The notes below the pieces were generated by a model. It made no database searches. It saw only the letters and a list, made by a program, of their open reading frames with translations, and was not told the DNA's origin. This document shows, in pieces, positions 10,124 to 19,963 of a stretch of DNA of 64,000 nucleotides. A program made the position numbers and the translations under genes. This DNA comes from Halichondria panicea (lineage: Eukaryota > Porifera > Demospongiae > Suberitida > Halichondriidae). The stretch spans positions 4,975,702 to 5,039,701 of the forward strand of contig NC_087393.1 of assembly GCF_963675165.1 (NCBI RefSeq). The letters are read 5' to 3'. The stretch's first letter is position 1, and the number at the start of each line of letters is the position of its first letter.

Positions 10124-10882
10124 ATGAGCTCTCAAGAACCTCTGAATCAGTGTGAAGATGGTGTCTTTGACTGGTGCTGGAGTGAAACTCATCATGGTAG
10201 AGAAGTCCATGTTCACAGTGACAAGCATACAATCACTTTTCATCAGAATAGAAGCAACTTCTCCACAGCTATCAGAGGCACAAAGATCCTTCGTAAAAAC
10301 ATGGAGCACTATTTCGAGATTGAAATGAAATCGCCTTTTTTTGGACAAGCTAGACAAGTGGGCCTGGGTACTGAACACACTCCACTGGAAAGCAATAACT
10401 ACGATTTTACGCAGCTGATTGGAAAGGACATGGCAAGTTGGGGAGTGAACTACGATGGCTCTAAATATCACCACAGTGTACATACCAAGTATATTTCAAT
10501 TGATCCTGATAAACACGAAGAAATCCGAATCAGTGTGCTGTATGATTCGTACTATGGGACTCTAGCGTTCAAGTTCAATGGGAGATCGAATGGAGTTGCT
10601 TTTGATCGAGTGTTAACGAATTTAGACCTATACCCGATGTTATGCTCTAGTGGGACCAACTCTGTCATGAGACTGACCCATTGCTGCTCTTCAGTCATGT
10701 CCCTCAAGGGTCTGTGTAGAGGGATCATCCGTCAGAATATCCACGACGATAAACACTACGATAAGCTGAGTGTACCCAGCCATATCAAGGCTTTCCTCCT
10801 GTACAAGACACCAAAGTCAAAAAGCAGCAGGAGAACTGATGATGAGCGCAACAACTCTCCACCCACTGAGAGCACAATTTAA
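10124..10882 (+). CDS. SPSB3: SPRY domain and SOCS-box protein, SPSB3-like
   Basis: 252 residues, a single exon from the ATG at 10124 (MSSQEP). A B30.2/SPRY domain covers about residues 15-190. Diagnostic pieces are FDWCW, AIRGTKIL, HYFEIEM, VGLGTE, SWGVNYDG, YGTLAFKFN and YPMLCS, each matching human SPSB3. A SOCS box follows (SLKGLCRGIIRQ, then a proline-containing Cul5-box-like stretch). SPSB proteins use the SOCS box to recruit Elongin B/C and a Cullin E3 ligase; SPRY binds the target. A GTG-initiated reading from 10088 adds 12 residues from a CT repeat and is not preferred. An upstream non-coding exon is possible (CTCTCTCAAG before the ATG resembles an acceptor). Confidence 0.9.
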   Translation: MSSQEPLNQCEDGVFDWCWSETHHGREVHVHSDKHTITFHQNRSNFSTAIRGTKILRKNMEHYFEIEMKSPFFGQARQVGLGTEHTPLESNNYDFTQLIGKDMASWGVNYDGSKYHHSVHTKYISIDPDKHEEIRISVLYDSYYGTLAFKFNGRSNGVAFDRVLTNLDLYPMLCSSGTNSVMRLTHCCSSVMSLKGLCRGIIRQNIHDDKHYDKLSVPSHIKAFLLYKTPKSKSSRRTDDERNNSPPTESTI

Positions 10883-11065
10883 TCAAATTTAATGATCATA
10901 TTTTTCATTGTCATAACTTTTATTGTCTCTTTGTAATATTATTGGATGATAATAAATAAATTATATAAGTGATAATGAAGCCAAGACATATATAATGACG
11001 ATTAGATAAATACGTATACACTGGTAAAACGGTCAATCCTATAACAGTGTGAAGTGTCCATTTTA

Positions 11066-13453
11066 CTACCACTCCAAATCTGACTGTATCTGAGAGACCA
11101 GCTGCGGAGTGAGGGACACCTCTCTATTGGACCAAAATCCCTGGGGTAGGGTCAGGCTAGTGGAGCACCCCCTGACTACTGGGGGGAGGAGTAGGACCGA
11201 ACCTTCTCTCAGCAGCTGGCCCAGGTTGAACGTACCGGCGGACGAGTGTGGGGCCTGTGTGTGTGTGTGTGTGTGTGTCCACTACCCCTCTCTCCCTCCC
11301 TCCCTCTCTAGACTAAGGATAGCTATGGGGAGATGACGCGAGGGGAAATTTAGATATGCCAATACATACACACACATACAAATTAGCAAATTGAAACCAC
11401 TATGATAAATATGTAACATGTACAGTTATGACAGCTCACACAATCAGTGGCCTGAGGCTGTGGAGCACTGGTAGTTACTGCACTGCTCACACTGGTAGCC
11501 TGACTGCATGAAACGGTAATATGTATACATTTAATAGCAAGAGCTTCCCTGCTCATAGTACAGGAAGGAAGTATTAAGGAATCGCTGCATGTGTTATATG
11601 TACTACACTCTAATGTGGGCTCTGTGTAGCTAGCGTAATCAATCAGTGATAGTACAAACCTGATCTGACTCTTCTCCAGACCTGGCACAGGACGACTGTT
11701 CACCTTCCTCGAGTCTGTTCCACCATCAGCAGTCCTCTGACTGAGATAGCTGGACACTGCACAACACACACACAAAAGCTGCTCAATTAATATTGATTGT
11801 TTACATTGTTCTAGTGGGGTCACGTCCTAACATACGTACCTTGCTTGATACTGTACTCATCACAATAGCTGATCAGCGGTGTCTCTTTGTACAGCACCTA
11901 TAACACACACGTATACAGGCAAAATCATTTTAATTAGCGGCAAGTAGTTTAACTGCAATGGAAATAATGGTGGCTAAGGAAATTGCACACTATATATAAT
12001 TATATACTTCTTCTATATGTACATGTCTCTACTATTGAAAACTGCAGTGGTGCATGAATGTCAATGGCTGATGTCCTTACAGTGGTGTATGCTAGCTTCT
12101 TGGCAATTTTCTTATTAGGATGACCGAGTTGTGCCCAGCAAGCCTTGACCCAGTGCTGCGGCTGATGATATACAGTCTCCCCTCTGCTGATCTGAAGAGT
12201 GCCATCAGCTAACAGGGAGGTCTTGAATTGGCAGCCCTGTACAGAAATAGTGTGTGTAATGTTTCATACAGTGTATGCTTTTGAATGCAAACATGTACGT
12301 ACAGCACTATCCCATTGTTTTTACCAACACAAATTGTTTATTTGGGACCTGGCTTAAAATTGTAGATGGCGTTTATTCAGGTGGCCATTAAGATGGGTTT
12401 CAGTGCACAAACCACAATGTTAATACAGTGAACTCACTACTATAAGGCAAGAGAGGGTGTTTGGACCTGGCTGGATGAACCCGTGTTTGATGAGTGTGTC
12501 CAAGGGAACAGGCTCACCCAGGTCAGCTGAGGACGTAGTCTTGACAGCCACTGGCTTCAGAAGCACCTCTGGTCGAATTTGGACATTCGTGGGGGCCATG
12601 GTTGGCAAAACTGATCGATTTGATAAAGTGCTTGTGGAAACGTGCAGAGAGGCCATTGAGGGCTGAACATTCTGAGACATTTCCGTAACAGTAGTTTGTG
12701 TATCTGTGCTTTTCTTCTGAGTGGTGGTGGTCTTAGGATGGAGGGTCAGTTGAGTGGCGATGGTCTTAGGGAGGGCAGCCAGCTGAGCTCGTATCTCCTT
12801 CTGTCTCGAAACACACTCGAGAAGGTGCTTCTGCTTCTTGGTCAGACTGAGAAGTTGTCGCTGAAGGGCTTGGCTTTCTGAAACAAGCTCTTGCTGTGAG
12901 GTGACCCGCTGAGAGAGAGTGGAGTGAGCTTGAGCTAGTCTTTTGCGTTCCGTCTGGTTAGCAGTGCCAATGCTCTCGAGACTCTGTTCAAAACTAGCAG
13001 CTTGAGCCTTTACCTGGGTTAACTGTTGATCTGTAATTTTAGACAGTGTAAGTTGCTTGAGTATTTGCAGGAGGATTGTCTGTTTCTGTGCAATAGCCTC
13101 TAAGGGCGATGGGTTGGTTGATGTGGGTTGTTCAGAGCTTAACTTTAATTGTGAGGGTACTTCAATAGCTTGAAAAGATTGAGACATAGTTGAAACAGAT
13201 TGCACGGTTAGTTCAACGTTCGGATTGTCTTTTGAAGGTTCATCTATTTGTGTGTCTTGTGTAGCTCCTTGGGTGTCCACTGGTTGTGGAGGACCGGTTC
13301 TGAGCATGTCTACAGAAATAGAGAAAGGGTAGAATGAATACAGTGAATGATTATAATCATACATGCATGTGGGTGCAGTATGTCAAACAATGAGTTTAGT
13401 ACTCACCACTTGTTGGGAGAGGAGGAAACTCTTGAGACATTTCATCATCAGAA
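11066..13453 (-). CDS. RAMA-domain protein with a coiled coil
   Basis: Seven exons: 13453-13407 (ATG 13440-13438), 13309-12438, 12236-12081, 11897-11840, 11756-11660, 11503-11440, 11254-11066. Phases fit and give 489 residues if the first ATG is correct; an upstream exon cannot be excluded. The N-terminal half is Gln/Ser/Thr-rich with a coiled coil (about residues 90-190). Residues about 285-370 form a RAMA domain: LIKHGFIQPG, FKTSLLADGTL, HWVKACWAQLG. RAMA is found in MPND, ANKRD31 and DNA-modification contexts and is implicated in chromatin or DNA binding. No MPN or ankyrin partner domain is seen. The C-terminal exon (FNLGQLL...LVSQIQSDLEW) is a separate conserved-looking segment of unknown role. 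Confidence 0.75.
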
Positions 13454-13920
13454 CTGCAAGAAAAAAGTATCGCATTGTATACATCATGAATTTAGGGAAC
13501 ACCAATTATATTTGTTGCCCAGTGAGTGGGCAGATCAAAGCATTCCAGTGCTATGTATTTGACATGTTACATCACTTGGATGTCACAATCTTACATGCTA
13601 TATATAGGGATTACATAATTATTGTGGAACACACTACTCAGCGGTATTGTGGTCAGCCAAACCACGATTTGGGGACTTTACATGGGAGATTCCAGGGGAA
13701 TTATCTCAGGGGTGAGGGGAATTTACCTGGGTATTTTACATACAAATGCATGTACATGCAATAATGATGGATGCATGCCAGTGTGGGTGTCCAATATTCA
13801 CAACTATGTAAGGATTTCTATATAAGTGCTGCCACATGGGCTGAAGTAAAACAATAGCTACATGCAAACTACAGTTGAAAATTTGAAGCCTACATACCTC
13901 AGTGCAAGTACTAAGCAGAA

Positions 13921-14839
13921 ATGGGATGCATCTCTTCGAAACAAACCAAAGAGGACAAGCCTACTCCATCAGAAGTGCCAAATCTGGAAGAAGCACTAGA
14001 GAAACTGGCCAGAGATGAGGAAAAGGTAAGTGCCTACTATAGTAAGCAAATTAATGTAGCACAGCAGCATGGATAGGCCGGTTAGGATTTCTAAACAGCT
14101 CATTAAGAAAACATTGTTTGCTTCATGCAGCTATACGGTGAGATTGAAGACATAGAGAGAGACCTGAAAGAAGAGCAGTGAGTCTATAGCATACTAGCTG
14201 ACAGTTGAGTCAACACCTAATGGCTATTGTCATAAACACAAATGATGGCATGGTTATAATTACACACAGTTGACCACTCTCCTAGTTCCGCTTAGCTTTC
14301 CTCCCCCCAGTTAGAACACTCTATTAAATTTTTGTTTGCAGGAACGAGACACGTAAACAAAGCCTTCGAGCCAAACTGAGCAGAAAAGAGAGTGTATTAC
14401 AAAGAGTTCAGAGAAATAGAGAGACTGTGGAGAAATGTTCTAGTGCACAGACAATGAAGCTCAATCAAATCGGCAGAAGGGCATCCATGAGAGTCAGGGA
14501 GGAAGTGGACAGAGCCATGGATATAGTGAGTATAATAATACTGTGCATGGGGTAACACTTTGACGACACTTTACCAAAGTATGCCTCGAGGCATACTAAA
14601 AGAATGTCACAATTAAAATTCTATGAATATCATCATTGCCTTATTCCGCTTGCTATTTTAGCCTGAGAAACTACAAATTGACTTTGCAAAGCCTAATATA
14701 ACACGGAAGGGACTGTATGACTTCTGTTACCTTGACAACGTGATACGAATGTTATATCAGTACCTAATATGCAACTACTTTTCTTTTACAGAATAATCGT
14801 GTGGGCACACTTAACCGTGTTCAAGAGAGTGAGGTGTAA
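13921..14839 (+). CDS. Small dual-acylated coiled-coil protein 1 (MGCISS start)
   Basis: 127 residues, four exons: 13921-14025, 14131-14177, 14342-14525, 14792-14839; all phases fit. Start MGCISSKQ is a strong N-myristoylation signal (Gly2, Ser6) with Cys3 as a possible palmitoylation site, so inner-leaflet membrane attachment is likely. The rest is charged helix/coiled coil (EEALEKLARDEEK, EIEDIERDLKEE, then a basic stretch). Exon 2 is 47 nt, entering in phase 0 and leaving in phase 2, identical to the two sister genes downstream. No family recognised; see the cluster finding for a possible link to CHMP6. Confidence 0.75.
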
Positions 14840-15358
14840 TCAAGTCTCAACACTTCATACATTTTATCGATCTTTCACAGAACTATTTTCACACATTTCA
14901 TTCACTGTTTTTTATATTTCTTGATCTAATAAAATGTTTACAACATTGTGGTGATGTCAAAAACCAATAGTGGGGATCTACAAGGGGAATTCCAGGGGTA
15001 TTTCCCTGCTGTAGTACTGGAAATTCCCTGGGATTATATGCAGGGATAATTATTATGGCAATACTAAAATGTTTACAACATTGTGGTGATGTCAAAAACC
15101 AATAGTGGATCTACAACTGCTGTAGTACTGTGGAAATTCCCTGGGATTATATGCAGGGATATGGGCAATGCCAGGCATGCAATATAAAAGCTCTACAGTG
15201 TACATGCAAAATTGGCTAGATCTATAGCAAGTTAGTAACCTGTAACACTAATAAGACATCAAGCAGCAGTCATAAGTATAGCTCATCAAAACTACACCAA
15301 CCAAAGCAACGTAGAACTATCAAGTATTGACTGACTGGATTGAGCCAAGCCATACACT

Positions 15359-15974
15359 ATGGGGAACGCATGTTCATGTTTGGTAGATGGCACAAGCTCT
15401 TCTTCAGAGCCTACTACACTCCATCGACATCGGAGAAAAAGCTTGTCTGAAAGCGTGAAGGAAATTAACACTCTCAATACTGCAGCTGCTACTCTCGGGG
15501 CAACTGAAAACACTGTGAGAAACTAGCAACCATTTGATTTATTAGCTAGATTTGAGCATGATTGTTTCTATGCAGCTACAATCAAAAGTGGACGAGTTGG
15601 AAACACAAAAGAATCAAGAAAAGTAAGTGCCACAAAACCCTAGATCAGTGTGCTTCCTAGAATTACGTATATATCAGTCCTTGGTAGATAGGCGGCTACT
15701 GTTTTATTTATGTTACTATAGTGACCCTGAGAAAAAAAGGAAAATCCAGGATCGTCTTCAAAGAGAACAGACAAAACTAAACCGTGTCAAAGGTCAAAAA
15801 GAAAGGGCTGAAGATATGTCGTACCAAAAAATTCTCAAGAAAAGCCAGCGAGTGTTACAAGATGTTGAGGGAGAAGTGGGTGCAGCTAATGTCTTGGTGA
15901 GTTACTATAGTAACACGAGTGTCTATGTATTCATTATAATACTCATTTCAACACAGAACAAGGTCATTGAGTAG
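15359..15974 (+). CDS. Small dual-acylated coiled-coil protein 2 (MGNACS start)
   Basis: 131 residues, four exons: 15359-15514, 15576-15622, 15722-15896, 15957-15974; phases fit. Start MGNACSCL (Gly2, Ser6, with Cys5 and Cys7 as palmitoylation candidates). Then a Ser/Arg-rich linker (HRHRRKSLSES), a short helix encoded by a 47-nt exon (LQSKVDELETQKNQE), and a long basic helix (DRLQREQTKLNRVKG). Same exon phases as genes 1 and 3. Convergent with the minus-strand gene ending at 16091. Function unknown. Confidence 0.75.
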
Positions 15975-16090
15975 AGAGCAGCATTGAAGAACACACACAA
16001 TTAGAGAACAACACTTGGTCTCAGCTATTTTATGTTATTTTGTGTCATCCCCATTCACATTTTTATTATATGTGCAGCAATAATAAGTTC

Positions 16091-16510
16091 TTACCATTGA
16101 TCTTTACTTTCCTCCATGTCTGTTGTCAGGTTCCTACATGGAATTGTGTACATAACATTTTAATCAGCTGTGATATTGGTGTGGTGTGAGGGTGTGAGGG
16201 TGTGTGATGTGTGGGCGTACCTGGTGGAGTTGCAACGTTGTTGGATGAGGTGCTTCAGACTGGAGTGCAGGATGGAGGGGGAGGGAGGGGGTGAAGCTGT
16301 TGCCCCCGGTGACTCGGACACATGCAGTGAGCATGGTGGAGCAAACTGCGAATCCTGCATACGATGTCGATGGAGAGGAGTGCAGCTGGAAGTAAAAACA
16401 TTTAATAATACCTGTGCCTGTGGAGAAGCAGCGTTTGCTGGCTGATTGGGAGCTGCATCCTCCTCCAACACAGTGGCATCACTGTCGATGTCCTCTTCAC
16501 TCTGGGACAT
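16091..16510 (-). CDS. Small acidic hypothetical protein
   Basis: Two exons, 16510-16221 and 16133-16091, joined in frame to give 110 residues. N-terminus MSQSEEDIDSDATVLEEDA is acidic; the middle is Pro/Ser-rich (PPPSPSILHSSLKHLIQQR); the end is MEESKDQW. No family recognised. Support: an open first exon with a good donor (GTACGC), an acceptor ATGTAG, and a start codon 251 bp from the divergent gene at 16762. Could be a fast-evolving adaptor; could also be a chance model. Confidence 0.5.
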
Positions 16511-16761
16511 TCTTAGTTGGGCGTGGTCCGACCTTCCCCCGAGATAGATTTGTTTCCACGCCGCCCTGGAAACTGGAGTCGGCTTGTCGCAGCCTCGATT
16601 CCAGGCTGCGAAGAGTATTTTAATTAGCCTCGAATCGAAGCTATTTTAATTAATCGGCCTTGAATCGTGGGGGGTATATATACAATCAGTTGCGCAGTGC
16701 ACAACTTTCCACTACAACTTCTTTTGACTATAACCTGCAGATCCAAAACACAGTCAAAAAA
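16511..16761. promoter_or_regulatory. Divergent promoter interval with TIR-like debris
   Basis: 251 bp between divergent starts at 16510 (-) and 16762 (+). 16576-16660 holds two fragments of the GCCTCGAT(T/C)C TIR family in opposing order, the remains of a small element. GGGGTATATATACAATC (16669-16685) contains a TATA-like box oriented toward the plus-strand gene. Confidence 0.4.
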
Positions 16762-18452
16762 ATGGGGTGTTCTCCTTCTGGACCTAATCAAGTTAATGAA
16801 ACAGCAGTGACCATATCCTCAGGCCCTACACAGGCAGTACCACTGATGACTGAAGAACAACGTGAAGAGCTAGAAGAAATTGATAATAGTTTGAGGAGGA
16901 AATTAGACAAGGTGAGCTGCTTGTCACTACATTTATTTTATTTTATAGCTTATAATTATATTTGCATATGGTGAGTGATTTACAGGGGGAATCAATATTT
17001 AAGTGTCCCCAAGATTACGGGAGAAGAACAGTTAGGAAGTCTGTTGAGGAATTATTCAATGTTGCATTCTACATTTAATTAGATCTATGCTGAGATTCAA
17101 GAGCTGAAAGACCAATTGGAAAAAGTAAAGTAAGTCTACCAAAATTGTCTAGCAATTAGTTAGATTGTTCATTATTCAGGCAATGGCAAAATTACTGTTT
17201 GTGTAAACAACATGCAACATGCATATAGGGGGAGGGTATGGTGACATGCCCCTCTCAGGGCCTGAACAAATTAATTAGCCTCGATTCTAGGCCGCGAAGA
17301 GAAAGGCGGCCTGGTATACTTTGTATGCGCATGCGTGAAATAATTGACAACAATTTCATCATACAAATTGTAAAAAAACGGACAAAGTTACAAAAAAGAA
17401 GAATACGTATGACAATGTGACCACAATGGCAGCTTTCAGAGACACTAATCAAAGTAGAATGATTATGCTGCAGCAGTGTTGCTTCTTCTAGCTCTGTTTA
17501 TCAAAGAGACATATCAAGAAGGCCTCCCAGACAGTAGAGCTGCCAGCTAGGAAGAGTGGTTGACTCTTTAATACATCAGTAGATCTTGAGTGAATATTAA
17601 ACTTCCTGAGTGTCGAGTTAAAGCTTATTAAAAGCTTTCAGGAGTAATCATTAGCTTCTTTATTTTCAGCAATGACTTCCTGTCGAACATAAAGGCAAGA
17701 TTTAGTAGCAGAAGACTTGCCTGGTCCATATTACCACAGCCTCATCAGGGGACTCACAGGAACACACCATGCATGCCTTCCTATAACATCTGTATGCCTT
17801 ATACAGTGTAGGGTGTCGTTATAAGTGAGACTTGGCTTGATACAGTAAAGGGCGTAAGAACTCAGTCATCTTTCTACAATACTTCTATGTAACGGACTGT
17901 AACTTCAGAATACAAATAGTAAACGTTTATTTTACTGACAGTATCCACAAATACACGGATTACCCCCTTTTGGGGTAATGTACGCGCATGCGCGTACAAA
18001 GTATACCAGGCCGTCTTTCTCTTCGCGGCCTGGAATCGAGGCTACAAATTAATATAATGCATTCCGACACTGACGTACACTATTAGATCTCATTTGTAGA
18101 CTAAAATTGTTCACACTATACTAGTTTTATAGAAAGAATGTCGAGGGTGTGTGAACCCTTTATTTCCCTCATCCCTAGTATTTTATACAATGAGCACTGT
18201 ATGATTGTACAACCTATACTGGTTGTACTAATCTGCTCCTGCTAATAATTATCTTTTGTTCACTTTGTTCAAAACTATATTAGAGATGATGAGAGAGTGA
18301 AACAATCTCTTCAGGGGAAAATAGACAAACTAGAGGAGACTGCCAAAAAGATTGATGCACAGTTGGGAGAATTGCGTAGAGTTTCTGAGAGAGAAACAGC
18401 GAATATGCTTACCATTGCAAGAGAGGTATTAGATGATGTGCAAGGTGTATAG
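16762..18452 (+). CDS. Small dual-acylated coiled-coil protein 3 (MGCSPS start)
   Basis: 121 residues, three exons: 16762-16911, 17083-17129, 18284-18452; phases fit. Start MGCSPSGP (Gly2, Cys3, Ser6). Helical body: TEEQREELEEIDNSL, then a 47-nt exon (IYAEIQELKDQLEKV), then KQSLQGKIDKLEETAKKI and a final amphipathic helix. Intron 2 is enlarged to 1.15 kb by a MULE-like insertion (17276-18044). A fourth short exon like those of genes 1 and 2 was not found; the stop TAG at 18450 ends exon 3 directly. Confidence 0.72.
17276..18044. mobile_element. MULE-like TIR element, 769 bp
   Basis: Long TIRs (TAGCCTCGATTC...GGCCGCGAAGAGAAAGGCGGCC) at 17276 and inverted at 18044, about 60 bp, with GCATGCG palindromes. 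Exact 9-bp target duplication CAAATTAAT at 17267-17275 and 18045-18053. Non-autonomous; shares internal sequence with the element at 39533. Confidence 0.9.
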
Positions 18453-18532
18453 CCATGTGAAAGGTGAGTGTATTAATATTACCGAGAATAATAATATTAT
18501 TCCGAGATGAATATGAATACTATAGACTATAG

Positions 18533-19488
18533 CCCTTTCCTTGCCATTCGTGAAATCTGGAACAGGAGCATCTTTAGGTCGATCAATTAGTGTGGATCCG
18601 GCCTCACCACTCCTCCATGTCATTCTATTAGTCTAGATCCAGCTAGCAATTCTAGCTGGGACTCCCAGTTCTAGCTCGTTTTGTTTAGCGTGTCAGAGAC
18701 TGGGAGAAGATGATTGGCACTCCTTGGCTCCTTTGGATGTACAGCTGTCCAGATCCCTAGAACATACCCTCCATTCTGACGAGTTATCAGTGCATAGGGT
18801 GCTTACTAGATTCTTGCCAGCCAGTACAGTTCAAGCTACACACAGCACCGCTCAACTATTCTCTACCCCATTATCTAGCTAAATCTGGTCCAACTAGACA
18901 GCAGACACAGCTAGTTAATTCAGTAAAGCCAGGGGTAGCCCTACTTCTACGGTTGTTCAGTACCCACGGTAACAATTCCTCTGGGCTGGGCTAACTAGTT
19001 GAGCCACGCCTCCCAATTCTCAAGGCTAGGTACATGTCTCTGTCTAGCTGCTTCTTCAGCTTCTTGCTCAGTTTTGTGGCTTAGAGAAAGGCCAGCTACT
19101 CAGGGGGAAGAGTCGAGATGAAAGTCTGGCAGCCAGGTGACGTCCAAACGGTCAGTTATTCTTTCCACCAACTTTTTAATCTAGTCTAGTCCTGCTTGCA
19201 CTGCTACTACTACTGCTACTCTTCCTACTACTACTACTACTGCTACTCTTCCTAGCTAGTCAAAGGTTTCTTTTTTTTTTTTTTTTTTTTTTTTATAACT
19301 ACATATGCACAAAGAGACATCAAAGCTTACATCAAAGGACACAGATTTTTAGCCTACTTGACTAATAAGGCCGGTACCTAGACTACAGTTTGTTTGTCAG
19401 GGAGGAGCTCACATACAACTTCATCTAATTCATTATAACGATTCGTTACCGTTGTTGTAATTTCTACAACAGATTGCCAAGGAAAGAG
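18533..19488. repeat. Dispersed ~950-bp repeat, copy 1
   Basis: Almost the same sequence recurs at 31677-32606: it opens CCCTTTCCTTGCCATTCGTG and ends GATTGCCAAGGAAAGAG. Contains a T(>25) tract at 19268 and a degenerate frame (EDDWHSLAPLDVQLSRSLE). Origin unknown, probably a non-autonomous mobile element or its decayed gene. Confidence 0.85.
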
Positions 19489-19963
19489 ATAATAGGCTTT
19501 GATCATCTAATAGTTGCGAGGGAGTAGCCGCTCTTGGGATTTCTGTTCTCAGAAGCAATGAATAAGCCACGATGGTGCTAATCTGAGCAATGTAGTTATT
19601 ATAGATTAGCTATAATAATCATTATGTTGCGAAATGTTACTGTCTATATACATGTATGTTCAGAAAGAAACCTATTACTGTCAACAAAATAATTAGCTAT
19701 CTAGAAAATTATTATAATTATACGATGTTTGCCATGCAGCTCCTTTTCATGAATATAATAATTATTATAATTATTATTGCTAGTATGATTATCAATTTTG
19801 AAATTAATTTTGATTATCAATTTGCGCATGCGTTTAGATCGCGGTCTAGATTCGAGGCACTAAACACGTCATGTGATGCAACAGCCACGCCCATTTTATT
19901 CGAGTGAGCTGGCCACGCCCTTCTATGGACTGATCGCCGGATCGATCTCTAGTTCTACACAAG
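19489..19963. other. AT-rich intergenic stretch upstream of CHMP6
   Basis: No gene seen. AT-rich, ending in a GC-richer 100 bp before the CHMP6 ATG that includes CACGCCC twice (19887, 19913), possibly a Sp/KLF-type site. Confidence 0.4.
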
